Positions 22,772 to 34,640 of a DNA stretch of 64,000 nt are shown piece by piece. Made by a program: the position numbers and the translations under genes. Numbering within the stretch: the first letter of the stretch is position 1; each line of letters begins with the position of its first letter. The notes beneath the pieces are model-generated. The model was not told where the DNA came from, made no database searches, and saw only the letters and a list, made by a program, of their open reading frames with translations. The stretch lies in contig JAUPFV010000005.1 in NCBI GenBank assembly GCA_036936605.1, positions 73,234,885 through 73,298,884 on the forward strand. Direction: 5' to 3'. The DNA is from Limnanthes douglasii subsp. nivea. Lineage: Eukaryota > Streptophyta > Magnoliopsida > Brassicales > Limnanthaceae.

Positions 22772-23900
22772 AAAACCTTGGCTCTTCCCCATTGTAGAAT
22801 TCTAGGAAATCCTCCTTTTTAGACTTCTAGCAATAAAATTATATAAAGTGGCAATAGTTAATTGAGAATCTATATCTTTCTGACATGATATGTAGCTTAT
22901 ACTCACCTTTTTTATATCATATTATGGGAAACATATCATCCTCCATTGAAGGTTCAATAGTAATTACAAATTATCAAACATCATTATGGAAGGTTGTTGA
23001 TGTTGCACATTCAAAGTCAAATCGGGTAGCATAAGAAACCATCAAATCTTCTGGAGATCCGAGCACTCATCCTATTACCCCCTACCTAATTTCACTATTG
23101 AGGATACATATCATACCATCCGTAGGTCTAGTCCCTGTGTTGAGTGAGCTGGTTTGGTATGACATAAGTATAACATATCGCATCACTCTTTTATTCTATA
23201 GCTCACCATAATTGATAACCTATCTACTCGGGATAAGTTAATGAGTTGGGGCATCAACTGCCCCCGTCCATGTCTTTTTCATTTCTAATGTAAGGTCCAT
23301 CAGTATATCTTCTACTAATAATTAATTTTTAACTCGAAACATTTTGGATGTGCCCAATACTTAACTCGGGTTCATCTTGAATGGTCATGATTTGCTGAGT
23401 TGGCTTAGAAAGATTTTGAATTTTCCACATTCCTGCATTGATCATATCCAGTGTGCATATTTTGGTGCGTTAATCTACCATATTTGACATTAGAGAAACT
23501 GTACAATATTCGGCTCATCGGCTTCCCCCACGTTTGCAGTCACACATCATTCTCTATGACCTCCATTTTAGATTCCACTAAAATCAAAGTCCATGGTTGA
23601 GATACCGTCGTCTCCGTATTATTATTTTTATCTTTTGCAGTTTCCAAAACACGTGGACTGCAGCATTTGTTTAAATCTAACATTTTTATATAGGATTTTT
23701 GGAGTTTTATTTGAGTGTCACCACCACTTGTATTCAGTTATGGGCTACTATTTCGTCTTTGTTTTCGCATCCGGTTTATATATGTTTGAATGGTTTTTTC
23801 TGTTGTTGGCCCTCTAGTTTTTTACCATGGTAGAATCCGTGTAATTGTTAGAACACTTATTTTCTTTTAACTTTATTCATTTATTTCATCCAAAAAAATA
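22772..23900 (+). pseudogene. LINE 3' end (zf-RVT and 3' UTR)
   Basis: Shortly after the short LTR element, plus-strand pieces of an L1-type C-terminus appear: SISFWHDMW near 22870, then GLVWHKYNISHHSFILWL with RLSTRDKLMSWG near 23150-23250, the typical lead into the zf-RVT zinc domain. The end (23690-23895) has the characteristic plant LINE tail, a TTTTACCATGGTAGAATCCG stretch, a TTTTCTTTTAACTTTATTCA stretch and a short A run. It is either a 5'-truncated insertion or the remainder of one of the LINE copies to the left. Confidence 0.7.
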
Positions 23901-26900
23901 TGTATGACTAATGATACCCCGAGTCATTTTATTATAAATGTACGGTTTTATCTTCTAGATAAAGCACTCATCATTGATTAACCTAACATCACATATTGAT
24001 GGACTATAAAATACTCTTATAGATGTATAACAAATGGCCAATAACATTGTTTAACATAAATGTTATTTTTTTAGTTTTCAGCACTGCCATTACTTTTGAC
24101 ACTCTTAATTTTTTTCTTGATCTTTAACTCATTCTCGATTTTTTGAAAATAATTTTAAATGCATTTTAAGTTTTCGTAAAATAAGGTATTAATATGGGTA
24201 TCCAAAAAATTGTCAATTCAAGAGATAAAATATATTATGTACGAGACACTAGTTTTTTATTATTTTAATTTAGTTTTGAATACACTTATTTAGATGATTT
24301 CCTTAAAACTAATAAAAATAGTAAATTTACAAATTATAATCATATTCTAAATTAGTTGTGCTATCATATTTATTATCATAATAACATAAAATAATTATTT
24401 TTAAAAGATTAGAATAACCGATTTTTTCCAGAAATGAATTGAATCCTTATAAAAGAGGCATACAAAGGTTTCATAGTAATAAGAATATCGAGTGGTTAGC
24501 AACAATCTGAAACTAGAAATTGTTTTAATTTAATAATGTTCTTTCTTTGTAATTAGATATGTATATTTTGACATTAATAACATTTATTGTTTTAAGTCAA
24601 TATTAGATATAATTTTTTTTATAGTATTTGCTCTATAATTATCAAATATTTATATACACTAATATTATATTAGTTTTTAAACAAAGCACAAAAATAAGCT
24701 CAGCACTTGTAGTCAACTCGGTCTTCCATTTATAATAGTTATTCATTCCAATGGAAATTAATCCAATTCTTAGAGTTGATATTTTAGGTTTTGCCATTGT
24801 GCAAATGTATTAATTTTCTTATTTTTGCTCTTATTTCCTTTTAAGATGTTCACTAGGTTAGTATATTTAGTATCCTTGTTGAATATCTCACTTTCATGTA
24901 AAATATTTAAAATAATCTCATTGATATTATATTTCTCAATTGACACTAATATAAGTTCTCGTTTATACTTTGTATCAATTAATTTCGTGATGTGTTTTTT
25001 GATATTATATATACTAATTTATACTAAGTTTGTTAGTGACCAATAACTTAAGCTCATCTATTTGGACATAGATATTAGAATATATCATAATGATATATTT
25101 TTAAAGTGTTATTAATCCTGCAATGTTAGAATTTTTTCGCTTCTTAAATAATTATTTTTCGTTACCAATGTTCTTATATAAATAACGATCCTATTTTTTT
25201 CTTCAGTCTCTGTATAAATAACATTGACATCCAACATAATTATCATATCTTGTTTCCATTACAAGAAGTTTGTCCAATCTTTTTTGCTCAAAAACTTATA
25301 TTTCAAGTCCAAACATACAAAAAGAAAAACTAGTAAACAATAATATAAAAAACACATGACATCACATATATTTCACATAATAAATTTATTTTTAAGCTCA
25401 AAATTGTTTAAGTAGTCCATTTGAATTATTTCATCATATTTTTCAACTAAGATATGAAATGATAACATATTATACACTTTACTAAACATGATTTTTTTAC
25501 GAGATTCATTATTGGTTTAATGTCTCTTGAAAAATAAGAAAAACCTTTTTGGAGCCAATTTTTCTATTTTATGAAAGTAAAGTGATTGTTAAACATTGAA
25601 ATCTCAATTGTACATGATCATATAATCCTTAGTGTTATATTTAAATCATGTACATATGTCCACGTGTCATAAATATAAACCTAGTTTTTATTTAAGACAA
25701 ATTTGGGTTCATTGTTCGTCATACAACGATCGTCTGAAATAATTTTATAAACTAACTAATAAAAAAGATGAATGTGTTGATATATTTGGTTTTTGAAACA
25801 TATCCAAAATCCAAACACTTAAAAATGTTTATCTCTAAATTTTGTAAACAAAATCCATATTTGGAGTCGATTAGTGTTTATACATCATCATTGAACATGC
25901 AAAATATTATTCGAGGTAAAACTTTACATAAGGATAGTGATATATTAGAGTCTTTATACTCTATACTTTTTGTATAATTTAAAAGCTATGATCATTTAAA
26001 AAACAACTTTATAAATAAGAAAACATAAGTTTGAAACATGTATTCAACGGATTTGTTTTATTCGTGTCAAACTCATACGTTTAACATAATTAATAAATTT
26101 AAGATATCAAAAACTAAAATATAATTTTTATAATATTACTGTAATTTATTTTCTATTAAAATTATTGTCATGACATTAAAAATATTTTATTACAGAAACA
26201 AACCTGATATGTTATTTGTTAAAAAAAATCACTTTTATAACCTATTGAGATATTATCACAATAATATAACAAATAACTTTCTCGTATCATTTTTAATATT
26301 ATTTTGAAAGGATATAATGTCTCAATTTTTGAAAACAAATACAATATGCGTATATAACTAAAATTATTTTCAACCCAACAATAATATAAGCTAAAGTAGA
26401 ATCATTTTTAGATTTTTTTTTAAATAATATATATCTTAAAAAATCTTAATCCATACAAAAAAATAATAATTTAAAATTAACCGACGATGAATAAGCATAT
26501 ATTCATTAACTTAACTTTGTTTATTTATTTCGATAACTTGTGTATTTATTTACATAAGTCATTATGTCGGTTTGGTCTAAAACTTTATCCTAATACTACG
26601 TGTATAAAAATAACTATTGAATTTGTCTAAAACTTTATCTTCATACTACGTGTATAAAATTAACAATTGAATATTCATATAATATCCAAAAAACAGATTT
26701 CCACTAATTTTATAGATTAATCTTATATCTAAGCAATATAATCCCTATAGTCCAAGATAACAAACATACTTAAACATCTTCTTACATCGATATTTTAAAT
26801 CCACATCGAAACTCTCATGTCAAATTTGACACATTTTACCATAAGTAGGTGTTGGTCTAAAATAAAAATCGAAACTTGAAAAAAACAATAATTAAACCTT

Positions 26901-26940
26901 TGTTATTTTAAGTTATTGTACTTGAAATATTACAATAACA
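23900..26940. other. AT-rich intergenic region upstream of the bHLH gene
   Basis: No protein domains, LTR pairs or RNA genes seen. ORFs at 24825 and 25768 are short with no motif. The only clear structure is the tandem repeat at 26575-26674. Confidence 0.5.
26575..26674. repeat. 50-bp tandem repeat in bHLH upstream region
   Basis: Units at 26575-26624 and 26625-26674 both start GTCTAAAACTTTATC and share ATACTACGTGTATAAAA; about nine in ten positions match. Each copy carries an ACGTG core, a bZIP/bHLH-type binding motif. It lies about 400-500 bp before the start codon. Confidence 0.85.
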
Positions 26941-26958
26941 CCCATCACCTCCCTCCCC

Positions 26959-26969
26959 CATAAATATAA
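26959..26969 (+). promoter_or_regulatory. TATA-like box of the bHLH gene
   Basis: CATAAATATAA lies about 115 bp before the ATG, with a CT-rich leader (26995-27070) following, typical of plant 5' UTRs. Transcription start probably falls near 26990-27000. Confidence 0.55.
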
Positions 26970-27078
26970 TACTCACACTAGTAGTTTTCCAAATTCCATC
27001 TACTTATAGACCTCCTTACTCCTACTCTTCAATAGACTCTTAAATTAATTCTCTCCTCCATTACTCAAACCTTCTCAA

Positions 27079-28363
27079 ATGGCACTTGTTAACGAAGCTA
27101 GTGTCTTCACCGGAAACAAACCCATAAATCTTTCCTCACCGGAGAGTTACCGGCTTGAAGAAAGAGACAACCTTGACAACCATGCCGGTGTGGTTGCCAA
27201 AAACTATGTTCCTATAAACACTTGCTCTTCAAAATCTGGTTCGAGTGGTAGTACCGTGAATTCGGATCATGGATTCGTGTTTCGGGACTATTATCCACCT
27301 CAAGAAGCTCATTCTTTGATCAACTTCAAAAATGGGTATGATCATTTCTTGAGTGGTAATGGATCATTGCTTAGCTTTGATCACAATGATAGGGTTTCTA
27401 ATCCTACATGGGAAGGTGGTTTGAACTACAACTTTTATTGGAATCAGATTAATAATAACAATAGTCCGCGATTAGTCGAGGATCTTAATTGTTTTGAAAG
27501 TGCTAGCAATTTCGGTGCAATTGCGAATAATAATAGTATAGAGAAAGATCAACAACACCATGGAGATTGGTTATTTTCTGAAGCAGTTGTTGTTAGTGCT
27601 GATCATGAAGATTCTGAATCACCTGAAGCTGAAACCGGTCTTAAACGACCCCAGATGGTAATTTTTAGTCAAAGTTTTAAGAAAAGTGTAAAGTTTGAGT
27701 CTTTGTTTTTGTATTGATGTTATGAATCTGGTTACAGGGAGAGAGCATGCAAGGTTTGAAGAAGCAATGCACTGATGGTATTAATGGAAGTGGAGTTGTA
27801 ACCAAGAAGGCAAAGGTTAAGGTAGCTTCATCAAAAGATCCACAAAGTATAGCAGCAAAGGTACGTCTATAACATGTTTTTTTTAATAAAAAAAAAAAAC
27901 AAAACTTTCTATCTAAACAAAGAATGTTTTTTTTGTTTTGTTTTTTTTTTGTAGAATCGAAGAGAAAGGATTAGCGAAAGGCTAAAAACACTACAAGAGT
28001 TGGTTCCTAATGGCACCAAGGTTGATCTTTGTAAAAGTTAAGAATTTTTTGTTAATATAAAGTGAAATTTTTGTATGTAATAATTTTGGTTATATTTGCA
28101 GGTTGATTTAGTTACTATGCTAGAGAAGGCCATTAGTTATGTCAAGTTTCTTCAGTTACAAGTGAAGGTAATTAAGTTTAGAGAAAACAAGATAGTTTTG
28201 GTTTGGGCTTGTATAAAAATTGAATCTTACATTTGAAGTTATGTTGATTTAGGTATTAGCTACTGATGAGTTCTGGCCAGTTCAAGGAGGAAAAGCTCCT
28301 GATATTTCTCAAGTCAAAGAAGCTATTGATGCAATTCTCTCCTCCCAAAAGGACAGTACTTAA
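27079..28363 (+). CDS. RSL: RSL class II bHLH transcription factor (RSL2/RSL4-like)
   Basis: Five exons join to 314 codons: 27079-27657, 27738-27860, 27955-28020, 28102-28167 and 28253-28363. All introns are GT-AG and phase 0. The Asn/Ser-rich N-terminus (residues 1-220) is variable. The bHLH domain (about 226-280) has basic region KDPQSIAAKNRRERISERLK, helix 1 to VPNGTK, and helix 2 VDLVTMLEKAISYVKFLQLQ. The tail VKVLATDEFWP and DISQVKEAIDAIL is the hallmark of RSL class II proteins, nuclear factors that drive root-hair elongation in Arabidopsis (RSL2, RSL4, bHLH84/85/139). As in that family, the usual His of the basic region is Gln, while the DNA-contacting Glu and Arg of NRRERI are kept. 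The ATG is the first in a good TATA-leader context. Family is certain; the exact orthologue is not determined. All splice sites look sound, so the gene is probably functional. Confidence 0.95.
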
Positions 28364-28573
28364 AATTAGCTGCGAATAGACCAAAAGCAATCGAAGATGA
28401 GGAAGAAGATGAAGAAGAATTAGTAGTTAAAAAGTAATAAATGTATTATTTATGAATAATAAGTAGTAGAGGTTAAATTTGTTTTGGAGTTGGTGAAGAA
28501 TCTTGAGTTGGTAAGTTATTGTCTGTTTTTGAGTTTTGGCTTTTGAAGATCTTGTAATGGAATTCTGTAGTTG

Positions 28574-28579
28574 AATAAA
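28574..28579 (+). terminator. Candidate poly(A) signal of the bHLH gene
   Basis: AATAAA about 210 bp after the stop codon. A second AATAAA at 28436-28441 is an alternative, giving a shorter 3' UTR. Confidence 0.5.
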
Positions 28580-28599
28580 ATAATTATGAGAAGAAACTG

Positions 28600-29590
28600 C
28601 AATCTCGATCGTCCCACAAGAGAATCTATCTGTTTTGTTTTATTATTATTACTATTATTATTATTATTATATATTTATTTGTTTAGAGGCTAAGAGAAGT
28701 CTTGTATTTGGATTGTAGTTCATGTTATAAAGTTAAGTTTTGGAGCTATTGTCATTACAAGATTCATTGAACTAAATTTTTAAGTATATAAGAATTCTTT
28801 CACCACATGGAAGAATTGTGAACTAGAATTGGATTGTTCTATTAGATTTTTTCGAAATGGCATAGGCAAAGGATGTTTATAAATCCAAAAGTGTGGGCGT
28901 TGGTTTTGTTCCATGCTTCATATCAAATAGTTTATCGGTCATTAAAAAAAATTGGTCATAGATAAGGCTACGAACTATGATTTCACAATCGGACAAATAT
29001 GTATTTGTTTTTTTAACCTTATGAAATAGAATATCCAACAAAAGTAAACATATATTGTGCTGGCATTTGTTAACTTTCGAATATTGAAATATTAAAAGTA
29101 CATACGGTGAAGATAAATAACATCAATTTAAATACTTGATTCTAAAAAAAGATCTGCCATAAAAACTAATTTTTTGTTATATTATAGATGAATTACAACA
29201 TAGTTTTGTGTTTGTCTCTTCTACATTTTATTGTATTAATTTCTTACCTAACTTTCACCGCTAGGATTGAACTTTTTTTGTAGTTGTTTTGTAGATGAAA
29301 CGTAGGATCAAATGACATTTTTATTTGTGCAAACCATTTTATGAGTGATCACTTTCACTTTTTGATACTGTGTTTTTGATAATATTATATATATATATAT
29401 ATCTTGTCAGGATGTTAGATAATATGTCATGAGTTTTTTAGGGTTAGGGATTAATATTTTTTGTGGATCAATATATACAAAGTTGGAATAGAAATTATGA
29501 TTTTTTTATTATAATTTAGGATTTATTTGTTGTTGAAAAAGTTATTCTTTCAACTTTTGCATCAACTAAACTATAAATTAAAAAGAAAAA
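28600..29590. other. AT-rich intergenic region
   Basis: Contains a short ATT/TTA run near 28645 and a TA run near 29381-29402. No gene seen. The 5' LTR of the next copia element should lie here but could not be recognised. Confidence 0.4.
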
Positions 29591-32500
29591 TCGGACGTGA
29601 TTGGACAACGGTTATTCGATGGAGTAACCCTTGATATATTAATCAACCGAGGGATGTGGGTATAGAGTTTGAAGGTTCGTGGGATTAATTTAATTTCAAG
29701 TATTACCAACCCAAAGAAAGGTCAATGCTTGGAATGGTTAATCATGAAGGGGAGAAGATCTACTAAAAACTGATCATTAAATTTATTTTAATTAAAGTAA
29801 GTGAAATCAGTGCAATGAAAGGTTTCACCGATACTTTGAGATATCAGAATATTAGATTAATGGTGATTTTTTCAAACTCATAAATATGTGTTAGTATGTT
29901 TGCATAAAGATATCTTATTTTCATTATATGTTATGTTTTACATGTATATACCACGTTTAATTAAATAGTATAGTTCAATTATTTTTTTGTGCATTATGTG
30001 TTATATGTTAAATGTGTTAGAGTTGGGTTCATTGCTTATAATTTGATAGGGAACAAGTCGTCTCTACTGGATGGGTCGGATTTCAATCGATCGAAAGAGG
30101 ATATAAAGTTGTTTCTAAAAAGTATCATAATTATGACGGAGCACTGATGGTGCCTAACCTAACCCCCTTATTGAGGAAATAAAACACGAGAAACAAAAGG
30201 ATTTTATGAACTGGGATCGTTGTGCTTGGCCCGCATACACCAAGGCAGTCCACTTGTTTTCTGTGGGACTACTCCAATGAAGATTACCACCATCTCTGAA
30301 TTTCTCACGAAGTTGAGAAAATATTTTCTGAGAATGAAAAAATGGAGATTCATTGTTTGATGAACGAAGTTTCCACTAAAAAGTAAAATGGAAGATGAAC
30401 TAACAGAGAACACATACGTGGGATGTCTATGATTTCGATAATGTTAAGGGAAATCAATGTAGACATCTCTGAGGAGTGTGTGGTAGACTTCATATTTCAG
30501 TTACTCCATGCTAAGTTTAAGCATTTTCAATCTACGTATAATTGCATGCATACGATTGGTCAATCAATGAGCTGATTGCACGCGTTGCATAAGAAGAGAA
30601 GAGACTGAAATGGGAATCAGACTGTGGTAAGCGTGGTAAGCTCCAATAAAGTAAAATATCATAAGGGAATATTTGATGGAAAAAGATAAAATTTTGGTCC
30701 AAATAAGAAGAATAAACAAAAGGAATCGACCAAGGTTCGATGTTTCTTTTGCAAAACAGAAAGGATATATAAAAAAGGACTACGAGAAACGTTTAGCTTA
30801 TATAAATAAAAGGTAATCTCACAACTTTGATTTGTTCGGAATTAAGTTTAAGAATACTTGGTGGGTTGATACGGATGCAACCACTCATGTGTGTATTTCC
30901 TTACATAGTACGAGAAGAAGATAAAGCCTAAGTGACGATGCAATGCCCATCTACACGGCTGAAGAGAATTCGTTACAAGTTCTGGATATGTGTGATTTCC
31001 AAAACTTGATACTAGATATTTATTATTATTGGAAGATGTTAGGCTTGTACCTTCGTTTTGAAATAGTTTTATTTATTCCCATATTTAGGAAAATGACGGC
31101 TATTCTTGTATGTTACAAAATAATTAGTTAACTTTTTCCTTTAATGATATGAGTGGTTGTACTAATAGTTTAATAATGGACAATGTATTGTATTTATTAA
31201 ATACTATTTAGCATCACAACATAAGCATAAAAACACAATTAAGTAAGTATAAGATTAATATAATGAAAAAAGTCATTTAATCGTGGCATAAACTCTTAAA
31301 ACATATATGCAAAGTTAGGATGAATAAGATTGTCACTAAAGGTTTATTAGGTCTCATAGATTATATAAAATTTGATACTTGTACTGAATGTATCGAGGAT
31401 AAAAGACCAAAAATAAAAAGGTAGGGAAAAATAGAGCGACATAAGTCTTGGACTTGATTCATATTGACATATGTAGATCGTTTCTAAAGGAATCATGAAA
31501 CATATAAAGGTAATTCATATCACTCATAGATGATTTCTCTCTTTTTGGGTACGTTTAACTTCTTCATGATAAGTTAGTTGCCTTAGAAATGTTATAGCTT
31601 TTAAGACCAAAGTTGAAAATAAATTAGGTAAGAGCATTAAGAGAGTTAGATCTTATTGTGGTGGAGAGTACTATGGTAGATCTGAAAAACCAGGTGAACA
31701 ACGTCAAGGGATATTTGTGAGATATTTCGAAGAGTATGTCATAATACATCATAATAAGATTTCGGTTCGCCCAACATGATGATGTTTCTGAGAGGCGGAA
31801 CCTCAAACTAAACGATATGGTTAGAAGTATGATAAGTAACTCAACTTTACCAATATCACTCTAGGAAAGCTATCAAATGTGCAGCTTATATACTTAACAG
31901 ATTTCTCATTAAGGCATACATTAAGACCCTATATGAGCTCTCGACTAGGCACAAACCTAGTTATAGTATTTTATATATGGGGGTGTCCATTTAAGATAAC
32001 ATATTATAGGCATTGGGAAAATAAATTAGACCCTAAAACGGTTATATGCTTCTTCATTGGTGATTCCGAGTATTCAAGGGCTTATAAGTTTTATGATTCT
32101 TCCACTATTATTATTTTTGAAACGGGAACAATAATGTTTCTTAAGAATGTTGGGTTTAGGAGCGATAATTCAAGAATATATATTTATTTTGTGGAATAAT
32201 CTATAAAGATCTATGAGGGTTCTAACATATATACTTGAGTAACAGAAGATTGGACTTTATTTCCAATTATTTTGGCTCTGTTAGAACAAAATAATACTTA
32301 AAATAACATAGATGTTCAATTTGAGGGTTTTGACTAGGTTACATATATGGTCCAGTTAGAATATGAAGACACTCAAGATAACATCAATCTTCTACAAGTA
32401 GAACAACGTGACATTATTCACGAGGATCAAACTCTACCTCCTCAACAAATGCAACAAAAAGTAATAGTTCTCTTAAAAATATCCACGAGAGAAAAAATAA

Positions 32501-32945
32501 AGTTATACCTTTGGACTATATAATATATTTAAGATTCATGTGCTACAACTGTAAATGATCTATCGTCTTACAAATAAGTCATAGATATCTTTAACTCTCA
32601 TATATGGATTGACGTTGTGAGTACGGACTATAAATCGATGCAAGATAATACGATATGTGAACTTGTTCCATTACATGTAGAGGAAAAGACGATTTGTTAT
32701 AAGTGAGTTTATAAAACTAAATAAAATTCTAAATATGGAAAGATATAAAGCAAGTCTTGTAATAAAATGTTATACTCAGCGTGAATGGATTGAGTTTAAA
32801 AAGACATGCATTGAGTTCAAAAACACCTTCTCTCCAACATTAATGAATGACTCACTTAAAATAATCATGGAATTAGTTGCACGCTTTGATATTGAACTTT
32901 ATCAAATAATTGTTAATACCATTTTTCTCAATGAGGAAATTAATG

Positions 32946-33007
<62 letters not shown>

Positions 33008-34543
33008 AACCAGAACACTTTGAAATAGATAACTCAAATTATATGATATGAAGACTTAAGAAATCCAATTATAGGATCAAACAGGTTTCTCGTTAGTGGC
33101 ACTACAAATTCATGAGGTAATCGTGGCTTTCAAGTTAACGTAGTTGAGGATTTTATGTATCACAAGTTCAATGAGAATAATTTCATTTATCTTGTATTAT
33201 ATGTTGATTTCATATTACTTGTCTTGGACAATAAGGAATTGTTACACACTACAAATAAATATTCATCAAACAAATTCGATATGAAAGATCTTGGTAATAT
33301 AGATTTTGTTCTAGGAATCCATATTCACCGGGATCTCTCTCGTAGAACTCTTGGATTATCACAAAAGGTGTATATAGAAAGTGTGTTGCAACGTTGCGGA
33401 ATGTAAAATTTCCTACCTTTCAGCAATCCTATATAATAATATGAGATATTGAGCTTCAATAGTGTCCAAAGAAAATACTTGAGATTGAGAAAATAAAAAT
33501 GATCATTTATGTTTTGGTAATTGGGGGTTTAATGTATGTTAAAGTTTTTACAAGGCCGGACATTGCCTTTATTGTTAATATATTGAGGAACTATGTAAAC
33601 AACCCAAATATGGATCAGTCAAAGGAAATTAAATGAGTTTTTGATATATGTGAGGAACAAAACAACACATATTTACATATAAGAAGTTGAATGGGTTAAT
33701 GATCATTGAATATTTCGACTCATATTTTGGTGGATGCATAGACACACTAAAAATTACTTCCAGAAGCATAGTTTTATTAGTTTTGGTGAAGTATTATTGA
33801 AAAGTGTAAAACAAACACTAATTGCATCATCCACTATATCAACAATATTTGTTGCGTGCTCTGAGGCATCAAATAAAGGAATTGTGATTGTGGAATTTAT
33901 CACTCGATTACGTGCTATACAAGGGATACAAGGTCATATGAAATTATATTATGATAACAACTCCTAAGTATAATAATCTAACCCTAACAAGAGCTCGTGT
34001 AAGTCCGAACACATATACATAAAGTTCATATATGTTCTGCATCAAGTTTAGAAGGGTTAAATAAGTATAGAGCACATCAGAGAAAACTCTTTAGTGGCAC
34101 ATCCCATTTAGAAAATTAGTATTAGCTAAGGTTTTTCTAGAACACACCATTAAGATAGTTATAGTTAATTTATATGATCTTTTTATTTCAGTGGGAATTT
34201 TGAAATAAATACTGATTTTTTATGCAATTTTATTGTATACATTTTGGTTTATTGCGATATATTGACATCTATAACTCATTCAAGTAGAACTCCACTAAGT
34301 TATGACCAATTTAGAATATATATATGTAAGATTATGATACACACCATAAGTGATCCAGACAACTGATTGTCGATAACGTGATTATTATTGCATTCAATTG
34401 TTCACTATGATTAAGAGATATTCAGTTCTTTATCGTTTACGGATCATGTACAGGTTGTTAATATTTTATATTGAAAATTGAATCAAGATGTTCATTAAAT
34501 TAAATATACCATAGAGTAGAATATGACGATCCAAGTGGAACAT
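29590..34543 (+). pseudogene. Degenerate Ty1/copia element, copy 1
   Basis: An untranslated leader (29590-30050) resembles the leader of the element at 43.9-45.1 kb. A gag zinc-knuckle relic sits near 30740 (RCFFCKTERIYKKG). The protease relic near 30860 reads WVDTDATTHVC, and the GAG-pre-integrase relic near 31320 reads KFDTCTECIEDKR. Integrase pieces lie at 31440-32190. RT starts near 32735 (ERYKASLVIKCYTQREWIE), is interrupted by an AT microsatellite at 32950, and resumes with LVLYVDFILLVLDNKELLH near 33190 (YVDD has become YVDF), then MKDLGNIDFVLGIHI. RNase H relics (VKQTLIASSTIST..A) lie at 33800-33960. A purine tract (GATCCAAGTGGAAC) ends it at the shared LTR. Stops and frameshifts throughout. 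Confidence 0.8.
32950..33003. repeat. AT dinucleotide microsatellite inside copia RT
   Basis: About 26 AT units replace the RT segment after FLNEEIND, so the reading frame runs as a Tyr-Ile repeat. Long AT runs are length-variable. Confidence 0.95.
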
Positions 34544-34640
34544 TATTGGAAAAAATTACAAGTCGGTGAATTAAGGCTCTATGAAGGATTGGACCTAAAT
34601 ATCAACACTTAGATTGAACTTATAAATTCAAGGACAAAGT
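34544..34640 (+). repeat. LTR fragment between two copia copies
   Basis: TATTGGAAAAAATTACAAG, then GGCTCTATGAAGGATTGGAC, matches the start of the LTR at 36689 (TGTTGGAAAAAT.., GATCTATGAAGGATTGAG). Only about 100 bp remain before the sequence jumps into pol. Confidence 0.7.

Noticed and set aside
23593..23817. Hydrophobic 74-codon ORF as a small membrane protein
   Set aside because: It falls in the C-terminal and 3' UTR part of a LINE, next to its characteristic tail.
27658..27717. Extension of the bHLH first exon to the stop at 27717
   Set aside because: A good GT donor at 27658 and AG acceptor at 27737 join in frame to the bHLH domain; the extension is intronic.
32735..33004. Tyr-Ile repeat protein
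   Set aside because: The repeat is an AT microsatellite read through in a dead RT frame.
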